This document shows positions 28,542 to 38,111 of a DNA stretch of 64,000 bases, piece by piece. Positions within the stretch are counted from its first letter, which is position 1. Every line of letters starts with the position of its first letter. Made by a program: the position numbers and the translations under genes. The stretch comes from Methylocapsa sp. D3K7 (GTDB lineage: Bacteria; Pseudomonadota; Alphaproteobacteria; Rhizobiales; Beijerinckiaceae). Where the stretch lies: the NCBI RefSeq assembly GCF_029855125.1, contig NZ_CP123229.1, positions 1,426,001-1,490,000 on the forward strand, in the 5' to 3' direction. The notes under the pieces are model-generated. The model saw only the letters and a program-made list of their open reading frames with translations, had not been told where the DNA came from and did not search any database.

Positions 28542-29840
28542 TCAGCTTTCCATCGCCTGCATCAGCGCGGCAATCTTGATTGTTGCGAAATTGGAGAAGG
28601 TATCAGAGACCGCATATGGCAAGATGATCTGATCTTTATGTCGCATGGCGCCACACGTGTAGACAACATTTGGGACATAGCCTTCGCGCTCAGACATGTC
28701 TGGCCGGACCAACGGCTCGCGTGATCGCGCAAGAACCTTGGAGGGATCCTCCTTGTCGAGGAGAACCGCTCCGATCGAGTATTTCCGAATGGCGCCTACG
28801 CCGTGGGTCAGGAGCAACCAGCCGGTATCAAGCTCGATTGGCGATCCGCAATTACCGATCTGCACAAACTCCCATGGGAACTGTGGTTTCAAAATAACTT
28901 GGCCGCCGCTCCATGAGTATAGATCATCCGAGTAGATCAGGTAGAGGTTCTCATTGTCCTGCCGCCCAATCATGGCGTACCTGCCGTTGATCTTTCGGGG
29001 GAACAACGCCATGCCCTTGTTCTGCGCAGCGGTTCCCCTCAGTGGCGACATCCGGAAGGACGTGAAGTCGGTGGTCTGGATCAACTCGGATCTGATCGCC
29101 TTGCCGCTGTAGGCGGTATATGTCGCATAGAATGTCTTTCGCCCGCCCTCGTCGAATTCCACGAAGCGGGCGTCTTCGATGCCATTCGACTGCGAGTCCG
29201 TAATGGGAAAGATCACCCGTTCGCTGATGTGCTCGTCCGGCTTGAAGACCACCTCGACATCGTCGCCATCCGGACCCGATCTCCGATTGTGCACTTTGGG
29301 AATTGAAGCAAGACGGGCTGTCGGATCGATGGTCACGGTGCCGCCCGCAGCGATGGTTCCTGATCGAAACGTCAAGGAAGAAATATGCCCTTCTCCGACG
29401 GCGCGGAGACTCAGGATGAAGCGGTGCCCGCCTTCCGTCGCGCCAGACTGGTCAGGATGGGAGACAATGCTCGGATTGAACAATGCCGACGCTTCGAAGG
29501 AATATTCGTGCAGAAAATAGGCGCCGACCAGTTGCCGCTGTATCTTGCTGAAAATAGCATGAGCGGCAAAAGCGTTCTCCATTTCATTGGCGCGTGCCTC
29601 GAAAATCTCCAGCAGGTTACGGTGGCGGCCTTCGAAATTTTCGAGGACGTCAGCCAGTTGGCTGGCCGCCGTCTCGGGGTTAAGCGCTAGAATCCGATCA
29701 ACGATATGGTTCGCACGCGTCTTGTCGGTGGGATTGAGGTCTCGCGGCTCGGTTGCTGGCTTGAACGGGCGTACGACCACCCTCGCCGGATCAGGGCGCA
29801 GAAAGAGAGCCTGACGGTTCAGGAACGTGACTTGTGACAA
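28542..29840 (-). CDS. GH130-family glycoside phosphorylase/hydrolase
   Basis: A 432-residue protein of the five-bladed propeller GH130 family, whose members phosphorolyse or hydrolyse mannosides. Visible family features are FNPSIV, GIEDARFVEF (catalytic Asp region), YTAYSG, NKGMALFPRKINGRYAMIGRQD, GNCGSPIELDTGWLLLTHGVG and YVPNVVYTCGA. An N-terminal extension of about 130 residues, mostly helical, precedes the propeller; this is seen in some GH130 groups. It is the last gene of a three-gene minus-strand operon with manA and a glycosyltransferase, which fits a role in a mannose-containing glycan. Confidence 0.88.
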   Translation of the reverse strand: MSQVTFLNRQALFLRPDPARVVVRPFKPATEPRDLNPTDKTRANHIVDRILALNPETAASQLADVLENFEGRHRNLLEIFEARANEMENAFAAHAIFSKIQRQLVGAYFLHEYSFEASALFNPSIVSHPDQSGATEGGHRFILSLRAVGEGHISSLTFRSGTIAAGGTVTIDPTARLASIPKVHNRRSGPDGDDVEVVFKPDEHISERVIFPITDSQSNGIEDARFVEFDEGGRKTFYATYTAYSGKAIRSELIQTTDFTSFRMSPLRGTAAQNKGMALFPRKINGRYAMIGRQDNENLYLIYSDDLYSWSGGQVILKPQFPWEFVQIGNCGSPIELDTGWLLLTHGVGAIRKYSIGAVLLDKEDPSKVLARSREPLVRPDMSEREGYVPNVVYTCGAMRHKDQIILPYAVSDTFSNFATIKIAALMQAMES

Positions 29841-29876
29841 TGCGCCCTCGGATCGTTTGGGTGGATTTCAGGGAAT

Positions 29877-32153
29877 TTAAGCGTGTAAGGCCCGAAGCCG
29901 CGGGAGCTTCGCGCGATCGCCACTTATGAGAGCAAGCTGACGAATCTCCGCGAGGCCGAGAAGATAGGACAGGACGGATTCGGCGCCTCTGTTCTCGTTC
30001 GGACGGTCAGGGTGAAGCCCGTCGCGACAGCTACCCGTCTCCAGATCGACCAGCGGCAACGACAGATCATTGCCGCCAAGAAACCACCCGAACGCGCGCG
30101 CCGCATCGGCCCGCCATTTAGCATTGCCATCCGCCCGCAAAGCCGCAAGGCAGGCCGAGATCGTCGCCGATGCCTCCAATGGCTGCTGATCGAACGCCTG
30201 TGGCTGCGTCCGCTTGTCGCCGAAGCTCTTCGTGCCAATGGGCCTGAAATAGCCCTCTGGCGCCGTCTGTACCGTCATGAGCCAATGCAAGGACCTCAGG
30301 CCGGCCTCGACATAGGCGGCCATTCCGGTAGAAATCCCCGTAACGATCAGGGCTTGAGGCAAACGCGCATTGTCGTAAGCAAGCCCGTCCTCGAACCACA
30401 TCCAATCCTTCGTCTCAGCCAGCGACATGATGGAAATTAACCTGTCGGCAAGGAGATTTCGGACACGTCCGGTTAGAGAGTCCTCCGGAACTGCGGCGCA
30501 ATAGGCGTCCAGCCCGAGCAGCGTAAATGCCCAGGCGCGTGGCGAGCGAAAGCTCTCCACGATCGGCAGCGCTTCGGCAAACAGGCTAGCGGCCCACCGC
30601 CGCCGCAACAAAGTAGCATCGCCGCGGGCACACTCACCCAAGGCCCAGAGCGTCCGCCCATGGCTATCCTCCGAGCCCTTGTCTTCTAGCCAGCTTCGAT
30701 CGAATCCCATGAAGTTGCGAAACATCCTCGTGTCAGGATTCCACGCGTGCTGGACAAAGGCAGCCAGCCGGGCCGTCAATACCTCGGACAAGCGCCGCTC
30801 ACCCGGATTGTTGAGAGCACACGCCAATAGCAGCGCACGGGCATTGTCGTCGACGCAATAGCCGTGGGACCGGTCTGGAACCGAATGGACCGCATGCTGA
30901 AAAAGCCCGGTGTCATCGCACATGGACAGGAAATGACCGATCTGCATGTCTGGCGGCGCCTGGCCGCGCGAGGGCTGGCCTTGCTGCGCAATCATCCTAA
31001 GCCCATTCCCTCTCCGGACGTTTTCGAACGCAGTCTGATACCGATCCGCGGTTCGTTCCCATGTCATCGAGCGACTGCTTGCATATGCGCGTTCGCGCAT
31101 GGCCTGCCGCCGCGCATCGTCGGTCAGCAAACCCGCAATCTCGCAGCCTATGGCCGCGGCATCGCCAAATGGAACCAAAATACCGCGCCCATCGACTAGC
31201 AGTTCCCGCGCATGCCAATAAGGCGTCGAAACGACCGCCTTTCCCAGCCCGAAGCTATAAGCCAACGTGCCCGACGTCATCTGAGACTCGTTGAGATAGG
31301 GCGTGACGTAGACGTCGCACATCGAAATGAAGTCGAGCAGTGTCGCCTGGTCGACAAATTGGTCGAGGAACACGACATGGTCCTCGACTCCAATTTCCCG
31401 CACACGCGCCATGAGGCTCTCGCGATAGGCTTCGCCCTGCGTCCGAACGAGATTGGGATGGGTGGTGCCGAGAACGACATATACGGCGTCCGAGCGGCTT
31501 TTTAGGATGGAGGGCATGGCATCGATCATAACTTCGACGCCCTTGTTGGGCGAGAGAAGACCGAACGTCAGAATGACGGGCCGGCCGCTAAAGCCAAACT
31601 TGAATTTTGCTTTGTCAGGCTCGATGAATGGGAAGTCGGGAATCCCGTGCGGGATGACTTCAATCTTTTCCGCAGACGCCCGGTATACGCTTCTCAGCAG
31701 CTCCCGGCCTTTTTCGGCCATGACAACGACCCTCGACGACGCCTCGACGATCCTGTTCAAGATGCCGCGTTGCGCCGGCGTCGGCTCGGAAAGAACCGTA
31801 TGCAGCGTCGTTACGATCGGCATGTCCAGCCGCGAGAGCAGCGTCATGATATGGGCGCCGGCTTCACCACCAAAAATGCCGAATTCATGCTGGAGGGAAA
31901 CGACGTCGAACTGGCCGGCGTTCAGGACGGCGGCTGCATTGATGTAATCTTCTAATCTGGCGTCATTGACCTGAACGCGAACGGCCGGTGGATAGTCATA
32001 GGCGTGACCATGGTCGGTCATCGCCACGATTGCGGTCTCCACGTCCGCGCCTGACGTTGAGATTGCTTGCTGCAGATTGGTCGTAAAAGTGGCGATTCCG
32101 CAACGGCGCGGAAGCGAATTCCCGATGAAGGCTAGACGGCTTAGCTGGGTCAT
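29877..32153 (-). CDS. GT4-family glycosyltransferase fused to a helical C-terminal domain
   Basis: A 758-residue two-part protein. Residues 1-390 are a GT-B retaining glycosyltransferase of family GT4: GNSLPRRCGIATFTTNL, the linker HGIPDFPF, GLLSPNKGVEVMIDA and the donor-binding ExxxxxG region (LNESQMTSGTLAYSFGLGKAV). Residues 400-758 are mostly helical with many Trp and Arg (RSHGYCVDDNARALLLA, GRTLWALGECARGD), resembling an alpha/alpha-toroid glycan-acting domain. It overlaps manA by four bases (ATGA) and precedes GH130 by 36 bases. The substrate is probably a mannosyl donor, by context only. Confidence 0.85.
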   Translation of the reverse strand: MTQLSRLAFIGNSLPRRCGIATFTTNLQQAISTSGADVETAIVAMTDHGHAYDYPPAVRVQVNDARLEDYINAAAVLNAGQFDVVSLQHEFGIFGGEAGAHIMTLLSRLDMPIVTTLHTVLSEPTPAQRGILNRIVEASSRVVVMAEKGRELLRSVYRASAEKIEVIPHGIPDFPFIEPDKAKFKFGFSGRPVILTFGLLSPNKGVEVMIDAMPSILKSRSDAVYVVLGTTHPNLVRTQGEAYRESLMARVREIGVEDHVVFLDQFVDQATLLDFISMCDVYVTPYLNESQMTSGTLAYSFGLGKAVVSTPYWHARELLVDGRGILVPFGDAAAIGCEIAGLLTDDARRQAMRERAYASSRSMTWERTADRYQTAFENVRRGNGLRMIAQQGQPSRGQAPPDMQIGHFLSMCDDTGLFQHAVHSVPDRSHGYCVDDNARALLLACALNNPGERRLSEVLTARLAAFVQHAWNPDTRMFRNFMGFDRSWLEDKGSEDSHGRTLWALGECARGDATLLRRRWAASLFAEALPIVESFRSPRAWAFTLLGLDAYCAAVPEDSLTGRVRNLLADRLISIMSLAETKDWMWFEDGLAYDNARLPQALIVTGISTGMAAYVEAGLRSLHWLMTVQTAPEGYFRPIGTKSFGDKRTQPQAFDQQPLEASATISACLAALRADGNAKWRADAARAFGWFLGGNDLSLPLVDLETGSCRDGLHPDRPNENRGAESVLSYLLGLAEIRQLALISGDRAKLPRLRALHA

Positions 32154-33109
32154 GGTCGCGTCTCCATGGAGCGGACCAGCGAACCCGCTGTTGCCCGGTG
32201 ATGAGATGGGATTGTTTCCTGATCACTAAGCGAGGAACCGGTGCTCCGCCTATCAAGATTTTGCAACAGGCTTAGGCTCGGTTCGGGGCCTAAATAGGCC
32301 AGGAGGCCCTTCAGGCCTTCCGCTCCAACCTCGAAGCTGGCACCGTCTGCTTCCAGAAAGAAGGCTTCGCCGATAGACGCGTTGGTCAGCCCGATCCGGG
32401 CAGATCCCTCGAGGACGAGGATCCAGGTTTCGTGCTCGGCATTGAACTCCCAGTTCGATTTCGGCAAGAGGTCGATCCGCTCCAGGACGAATTGCGGGCA
32501 GGCGACGAGCAGGGTTCTGGCATCGGTCAGGCGCCTTGGAACGGACTGACGTTTAGGCGGCCCCGCGTTCGCCACCGCCACGGCGTTATCCGCATGAAGG
32601 TCCCGCTGCCGCCCATAATCGAAAAGACGGAACGTTGCATCGCTTCTCTGCTGGATTTCCGCGATCACGAGCCCCGGGCCTATGGCGTGGATCGTGCCCG
32701 CCGGGACGAAAATAACGTCGTCCTTCAGGACGCCGCGCCATTGAACCAGGTCAGAAATCGAGCCGTCCTCGATCGATGCCTGCAATTGTGGGATCGTCAG
32801 CCGCCACTTCAGTCCTAGGGCAATTTTGGCGCCGGGCGTTGCGGAGAGAATGTACCAGGCCTCAGTCTTGCCATGCTCCAAACCGATCGATTGCGCAAAG
32901 GCATCATCTGGATGAACTTGGATGGACAGCGGCTCCGTGGTGAATAGCAACTTGAGGAGTAGGGCCGGGTCCGGCGTGTTGACGCCGGGGCGTTGAAACC
33001 AGAGTTCGCCGATTGCGTCGCCATCGTTGTGCATGTTGCTCCATGGCTGCAGATCGATGCTACCCCAGGGTTTGCGCACTGCCCGAATGCTAGCATGTTC
33101 GATCGCCAC
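32150..33109 (-). CDS. manA: Mannose-6-phosphate isomerase, class I
   Basis: Interconverts mannose-6-P and fructose-6-P, feeding GDP-mannose. The 319-residue cupin-type enzyme has KPWGSIDLQPW, the zinc-ligand region IQVHPDD, KTEAWYIL, and FVPAGTIHAIGPG. The GTG start at 33109 has AGGAG at good spacing, and the frame upstream does not look coding. It leads the manA-GT4-GH130 operon, with a four-base overlap to the next gene. The C-terminal 40 residues are low-complexity. Confidence 0.9.
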   Translation of the reverse strand: MAIEHASIRAVRKPWGSIDLQPWSNMHNDGDAIGELWFQRPGVNTPDPALLLKLLFTTEPLSIQVHPDDAFAQSIGLEHGKTEAWYILSATPGAKIALGLKWRLTIPQLQASIEDGSISDLVQWRGVLKDDVIFVPAGTIHAIGPGLVIAEIQQRSDATFRLFDYGRQRDLHADNAVAVANAGPPKRQSVPRRLTDARTLLVACPQFVLERIDLLPKSNWEFNAEHETWILVLEGSARIGLTNASIGEAFFLEADGASFEVGAEGLKGLLAYLGPEPSLSLLQNLDRRSTGSSLSDQETIPSHHRATAGSLVRSMETRP

Positions 33110-33201
33110 GGTTTTCTCCTGGTCCTCTGCACTCTCATCGGGTCCGGATAATGCCGGACGATGCCGCTTTTGGACTACGCACCGATCGCCACCAAAGGCA
33201 G

Positions 33202-33477
33202 TCAATGGCGCCAATTTCGCGGAGTGCCTGGCAACTCCCCTATGACATCCACATGAGCGACGCCGCTCGCAGGAAGCAGCATTTTTTCGGAAAACCCGAG
33301 CTTGAAGAAACGGCCGTTGTCGGAAAACAGTTGATCATCCTTGTGACCGAAGACGTCCTTTAGAACGGTGGCGGCCAGCCGGATCTCGCCGCGGCTTGTG
33401 ACACCGGCCGGCTCGTTGAAGAATTCGTCAAAGTCGTAGGATGCACGAGCAATCTCTTCGCCGTAACATTTCAGCAT
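33202..33477 (-). CDS. Conserved small protein of unknown function
   Basis: A 91-residue acidic protein with no family I recognise. Reads MLKCYGEEIARASYDFDEFF and ends with a short hydrophobic stretch. AGGGAG precedes the ATG at a good distance. It lies 20 bases after the 44-codon gene at 33498 and about 90 bases before manA on the same strand, so it may be part of that operon. Confidence 0.55.
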   Translation of the reverse strand: MLKCYGEEIARASYDFDEFFNEPAGVTSRGEIRLAATVLKDVFGHKDDQLFSDNGRFFKLGFSEKMLLPASGVAHVDVIGELPGTPRNWRH

Positions 33478-33497
33478 GCTGCTCCCTGTTCCAAGTC

Positions 33498-33632
33498 TCA
33501 GATCTTCTCTTTCGGGATGCCGATCAGGGACAGCATCCCCTTGGTTAATGGCGACGCAACTGCGGCAGGCGGTGGCTTGTACGCTTTTGGTTTTCGGATT
33601 TCCCGATTGCCGCGCTTCTGCCCCTTGGCCAT
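33498..33632 (-). CDS. 44-residue basic protein
   Basis: A short gene: MAKGQKRGNREIRKPKAYKP, a Pro/Ala linker, then LTKGMLSLIGIPKEKI. Small proteins with the MAKGQKR.NREIRKPK start recur in alphaproteobacteria to my recollection, which supports it being real. A purine-rich AGGGGAAA precedes the ATG. Strongly basic, so it may bind nucleic acid. It probably shares a transcript with the 33202-33477 gene. Confidence 0.6.
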   Translation of the reverse strand: MAKGQKRGNREIRKPKAYKPPPAAVASPLTKGMLSLIGIPKEKI

Positions 33633-33681
33633 GTTAGGTTTCCCCTACGACGGATCCGGCATTGCACCCGACGAAAAAGAA

Positions 33682-33713
33682 TGGCCCCGCGACCTTCATG
33701 AGGTGCGGGGCCA
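33682..33713. terminator. Strong hairpin between the cold-shock gene and the 44-codon gene
   Basis: A 9-bp perfect GC-rich stem (TGGCCCCGC / GCGGGGCCA) encloses an inner ACCT/AGGT pairing and a 5-base loop. It lies downstream of the cold-shock gene on the minus strand. There is no long U-tract, so it may be a rho-independent-like or processing hairpin. Confidence 0.5.
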
Positions 33714-33851
33714 TAAGGCACGAGGCGCCTCGCCGGGCATCATCATGCTGCCACATCACCGCATATTAGCCGCCAGTACATCCGTGGTCGGCTTAAATGC
33801 GGCGATGCAGGATTGGCGCGCTCCATAAATCCAGCGCCGCCGACAGCGCAG

Positions 33852-34064
33852 TCAGCCCAGATCCTTGAGGTTATCGGCCGACATTTTGCCGCTCTTCCGG
33901 TCGGAGACGAGCTCGAAGCTCACCTTCTGACCTTCACGCAAATCACCGAGGCCAGAGCGCTCCACAGCGCTGATATGGACGAAGGCATCACTGCCGCCGT
34001 CGTCTGGTGCAATAAAGCCGAAGCCCTTCTGGATATTGAACCACTTTACGGTTCCCGTAGTCAT
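33852..34064 (-). CDS. Cold-shock domain protein (CspA family)
   Basis: A 70-residue single-stranded nucleic-acid-binding OB-fold protein. RNP1-like GFGFIAPDD and RNP2-like DAFVHISAV are both present, as are TGTVKWFN at the start. The ATG at 34064 is chosen; the frame continues seven codons upstream. The long AT-rich region upstream is typical of cold-shock genes with long leaders. Confidence 0.95.
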   Translation of the reverse strand: MTTGTVKWFNIQKGFGFIAPDDGGSDAFVHISAVERSGLGDLREGQKVSFELVSDRKSGKMSADNLKDLG

Positions 34065-34897
34065 GGAAACTTCTTTCACAAACATAGATTCAGCTTGCCC
34101 GCGAAACCGCTGGCCGTCGAAATCGCATTTTCAGGCATGGATATTTTTAGGTTAGCGCTAGATTTTTCTGCGCATAGCCAAGTCATATGGCCTTGTATCG
34201 ACGTAGGCAATATAATCAGATACAGAAAAAACACAAGGGCGATTAGTAATTTTACTTGAAATGTAGAAATTTAATAGCAGAAAAAGTAATTATCTGGCGC
34301 AATTTTCTGGAGCGTCGTTTGACTGGGCATTTCTGGCTACGAACTGATTTATGACTTCCCAAAATCCACACACTTGATCGTGGTTCTTGGCCCCCATTTC
34401 ACCCGGACGTCGGACGTCATCGTGCCTGACTACCAGCCCTTCCCTGCCGGTCTTCCCCTCTCGCGATGTCTTCGGCAATTAGTGCAGCCGCATCGTCGCT
34501 CCTGACGGCCGAAACCCTACTCTTTCTCCTCGGGAGTCGCTGTGTCATTTAGTCAGAAGACTCGCGGTGTAAGACGCGCCTGTCCCGGAACACCCGTGAC
34601 AGAAGTACAAAACGATAAAGCTCAAGTTTAAATGCAACTGTAGATGCGAGTTATGTTGACTATCAAAATATATAAACCAACACAGACCGCGCAATTTTTA
34701 CTGCCTTGCTTAAGGAGAAGGATGGTGATTAATTGCGATCTGAAGTTAAACGATCAAGAAGAGCTAGTTCGAATTAATTCATTGTTTTTAGGATCTTAAA
34801 CGGCGGGACTCATCCAAAAAGGGGGAGGGTCTTCAGGGTCCGAAAAAAGTGCCTCTCTGCGAGTGGTTCTACGACCTGCGTAGAAGGATTGCTGGCG
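34065..34897. other. Long AT-rich intergenic region between cold-shock and LuxR genes
   Basis: More than 800 bases with no convincing gene. It must hold the promoter and leader of the divergent cold-shock gene (left part) and the promoter of the LuxR-type gene (right part). A 62-codon frame at 34290-34478 has no recognisable features and was not accepted. Confidence 0.6.
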
Positions 34898-36079
34898 ATG
34901 TCATCCGAGTCAGACATTCTCCCAATCATCACAAAAATATACGACAGCATCCTCGACCCGGGGTGTTGCGCTGAGATCGGTGAAGCCCTGGTCCGTCTTG
35001 CCGGAGGCCATATCGGGGTCCTTGTCACTCACAGTGGCGCCAGATCCATGTTTTTTCCGGAGATGGCCTACAATGTAGATGTCAAAGCGCGCGACGCTTA
35101 TCTGGCGCATTACGATCGGATCAGTCCATTTCATTCACTGGAAAGACTGTCACGGCCCGGCCAAGTTATCACAGCCTCAAATCTCGTGACGTCGAACAAT
35201 TACAAGAAATCGGCTTTTTATAATGAGTTCGCGAGAAAACGGGACCATTGGGATTATCTCGGGATCATGCTCTCGAAAGACGCCGCTGCGATGACTGGCT
35301 TTGCGATCTTGCGGCCCCACCAGGCTGGGCTCGTAACGGCGCTGGAAGTCGAGCGGATGAAAGCGATCGCTCCCCATTTACAGCGCGCCTTCATGATCAA
35401 GAACCGTCTGAATGAAAGCCAGTCACAGGTCAATGTATTGGAATCCGCGATCGACGGATCAGGCTTTGGTATCGTTATCGCCACGGCGACCGGATGGATT
35501 GCTTACGCCAATCGCGCGGCTGAGAATTTGTTGCGCGGGGGACGCGGCTTGCGGTGCGAGCGGGGACGGATCACCGCGACTGATTCCCTGACCGCGCAAA
35601 AATTGCAGGCGCTGATCACGGCCGCATCGCGCGTGACGGAAGATGCGCCGCCGGCAGGGTCGCTCCTTGTGCCCGACGAGTGCGGGACAGTATCGCTCGC
35701 CATCCATGTCGTCCCTTTCACTCCAGGTTCCTCCGACATACTTTTCGCCAGGCAACAACCCTTCGCTGGAGTTTTTATCGTCGACCGCAACGCCGGAATA
35801 AACGGCCGCGCCAAGCAGTTTGCATCGCTTTTCAAGCTGACGCCGGGCGAAGCGCGCGTGCTCTCCGAAGTGATCTCGGGCGAGGGAATTGCGAAGGTTT
35901 CCGAACGTCTCAAGATTACCGAACTCACGGCGCGCACCCATCTCAAACACATAGCGGCGAAGACCGATACACACCGGCAGGCGGAACTCGTGAAATTATT
36001 CTTCGAGACAACGATTCCAGGAGCCGAATATGTAAGGCCTCAGTCCATACTTGGCTGGCGCGGTTCTCAAAATCCCTGA
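34898..36079 (+). CDS. LuxR-family transcriptional regulator
   Basis: A 393-residue regulator with a C-terminal LuxR/FixJ-type helix-turn-helix (LTPGEARVLSEVISGEGIAKVSERL followed by TARTHLKHIAAKT). The N-terminal ~190 residues contain no recognised ligand domain, and a PAS-like stretch with ESAIDGSGFGIVIATATGWIAYANRAAE follows in the middle. The ATG at 34898 is likely; a TTG lies three codons upstream. Its stop is two bases from that of the convergent dihaem-cytochrome gene, which it may regulate; this is inference from position. Confidence 0.85.
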   Translation: MSSESDILPIITKIYDSILDPGCCAEIGEALVRLAGGHIGVLVTHSGARSMFFPEMAYNVDVKARDAYLAHYDRISPFHSLERLSRPGQVITASNLVTSNNYKKSAFYNEFARKRDHWDYLGIMLSKDAAAMTGFAILRPHQAGLVTALEVERMKAIAPHLQRAFMIKNRLNESQSQVNVLESAIDGSGFGIVIATATGWIAYANRAAENLLRGGRGLRCERGRITATDSLTAQKLQALITAASRVTEDAPPAGSLLVPDECGTVSLAIHVVPFTPGSSDILFARQQPFAGVFIVDRNAGINGRAKQFASLFKLTPGEARVLSEVISGEGIAKVSERLKITELTARTHLKHIAAKTDTHRQAELVKLFFETTIPGAEYVRPQSILGWRGSQNP

Positions 36080-36081
36080 TC

Positions 36082-37941
36082 TCACAACGTCTTGAGATAT
36101 TCGAGGAGCGCCTTGCGCTGGTCCTCCGGAAGCGTTGATCCAAATTCATGGCCAGTGTTGGCGTTTCCAGGTCTGGCATCGCCAGAAGCCGTTTGAGTTT
36201 CAAACAAAAAATCATTGTCGGCTGACGGCGTTGTCAGGAAGCCAATTTTTTCCGGATCGAATTCGCGGGTGCCGGTGAAGAATGTCTTTGGCCGCTGCGC
36301 CGCTGGGAGCAGCAAATCATAGAGCGTTGGAACTGAGCCATCGTGCAGATAAGGCGCGGTTGCCCAAATACCGGTCAAGGGCCGTGCTTTATAAGCCAGA
36401 AGAGCGTCCGTCGCGGTCAGACATTCGCTCCGGTGCTGCGCCACTGTCATGGCGGCAGCGCCGCAGTTGTCCTTGCATGGTTCGCCAGCGGCGGGACTGC
36501 TCGCATGGTCAGCAATAGGAAGTCCGATAGCCGGAAGAGAGAGGGGCGGCAGCGCTATATGAAAGATCTCGTCGAGGTAATGGTCAACGAGTTCGCGTTG
36601 ATCCTTTACAAGCGCTCCCAGCGCCACGATGTTGACCAAATCGCGCGCTGGAGCGGTGTCTCCGACCGGATCGAAAACAAGAAATTTGAGCGCGCCCCTG
36701 AGCGCCCCAGAAGCCGCCTTGGTGGCGTAGACGTTGCAGGCCATGCCGGGATCGGTTCCGGCATTTTCACCCGCCCCGGCGAAGGGAAGCATTGTAACGT
36801 TGAAATGCGTTTCCAGATCGGTGCGCGGTAAAGACCCATGACATCTTGCACATTGCGCGGCGAAGATCACAGATCCCTTTTGGACGAGAGTCGGATCGGG
36901 GGCTCCAAAAATGTCGCTCGGCCAGGCGGGAGGCAACAGACTTCGCAACTTGTCTTCGAACGCGATAATATTGGTGGGCTTCAGCGACGAATAAATTCCA
37001 AAAATAATCGGCGACGAGGTGACGTTCACGTCGATGAAGACACCAAGCATGCCGGCCGAGTTGCGGACAAGGGCGCCGGGATCGATTTTTGCCCCATGGA
37101 GGGAGAGAGGTTTGTTTGGAGCGATGCCATCCCACTGGACTTTGTCGTGCTGCGGCACATTCCACAGAAATGGATAACTCACAGGTGCATCGGACGGAAT
37201 CGGTTTGGGATTCTGGGCGCCGACGGAGAGGGCGATATCATTGAAGATATGGCCGAAAGCGTCGAGACGCCCGTAGCCGTCGCGCAAGGGCGCCACATTT
37301 GCGGCCTCGATGCGAAGGCGCCGCGCGGTGAATTGTTCAAGTGCATCCTTCAGACGCGCGCGGTCTTCTTGTGTGACGCCATCCCCAACAACGCGGGCTG
37401 CGAAGCGGTCCCATTTGGCGGGGTCATCACGGGTCGCGGTCAACGCTCGATCCAGAGCCGCCATAAAGGATTGAAAGTCCGCCAGCGTCGGCGCGCCCTG
37501 GACGCGTATTCGATTGCCTTTATAGGTCAGCTCAGCGGTATGACAAGCGGCACAATTCATACCGACCCATGGCTCGGTGTCGCCTTGCAAGGCCTTCCAA
37601 CGCAGCTTCGTCGCTTTGAGATTTTTGTCGCTTTGCGTGTCGACGGTGAACCCGAGCGGCAGAGGCAGGCCGCCCGAATTCACATGCGGCAAATAGCGAA
37701 ATTTAGCGATATGCGCGTCGTCGAGAAATTTGTTGTCATTGTCCGGCTGTTCGAGCGCCAATAGCCAGGAGAGGGGGATCAGCCGGGAGCCCGCCGACAT
37801 CTCGTACCATTCCTTGAGATCGGCTTGCGTCCAGCCCTGATCGACGGGAACCAACGCGTCCGCTTGCGCCGTTGACGCGATCGTCAACATGAATAGCGGC
37901 AGGCCGAGGACGGCGCCCAATTTCGCTGATCGAGCAATCAT
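36082..37941 (-). CDS. RoxA-like dihaem cytochrome c (paralogue 1)
   Basis: A 619-residue exported protein. The signal peptide at about 1-27 (LGLPLFMLTIASTAQA) is followed by two haem-c sites, Cys130-x2-Cys133-His134 (MNCAACHTAE) and Cys364-x2-Cys367-His368 (QCARCHGS). SRLIPLSWLLALEQ and ATAPYLHDGSVPTLYDLL place it in the RoxA-like/dihaem peroxidase-related family. RoxA itself is a dioxygenase cleaving rubber; other members have unknown substrates. The start at ATG 37941 follows a G-rich tract. Divergent from a paralogue at 38112, with a 170-base shared promoter region. Confidence 0.82.
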   Translation of the reverse strand: MIARSAKLGAVLGLPLFMLTIASTAQADALVPVDQGWTQADLKEWYEMSAGSRLIPLSWLLALEQPDNDNKFLDDAHIAKFRYLPHVNSGGLPLPLGFTVDTQSDKNLKATKLRWKALQGDTEPWVGMNCAACHTAELTYKGNRIRVQGAPTLADFQSFMAALDRALTATRDDPAKWDRFAARVVGDGVTQEDRARLKDALEQFTARRLRIEAANVAPLRDGYGRLDAFGHIFNDIALSVGAQNPKPIPSDAPVSYPFLWNVPQHDKVQWDGIAPNKPLSLHGAKIDPGALVRNSAGMLGVFIDVNVTSSPIIFGIYSSLKPTNIIAFEDKLRSLLPPAWPSDIFGAPDPTLVQKGSVIFAAQCARCHGSLPRTDLETHFNVTMLPFAGAGENAGTDPGMACNVYATKAASGALRGALKFLVFDPVGDTAPARDLVNIVALGALVKDQRELVDHYLDEIFHIALPPLSLPAIGLPIADHASSPAAGEPCKDNCGAAAMTVAQHRSECLTATDALLAYKARPLTGIWATAPYLHDGSVPTLYDLLLPAAQRPKTFFTGTREFDPEKIGFLTTPSADNDFLFETQTASGDARPGNANTGHEFGSTLPEDQRKALLEYLKTL

Positions 37942-38111
37942 GATCCCCCCCCCACTCACGACACACCACAACCACATGTGGAACGAAAACAACGATGCGT
38001 CCTCCCCTAAATAAGGGGTGCACGGAGACATGTCTTGTGGCCCGGTGCGGGCCAGGACAGAATGCCAGAATAGGGCGACGTTCACACTGGAGGTCAAAGG
38101 GGGGAACGGCA

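Noticed and set aside
34290..34478. 62-codon minus-strand gene in the cold-shock/LuxR gap
   Set aside because: No recognisable features and ordinary length for a chance frame.
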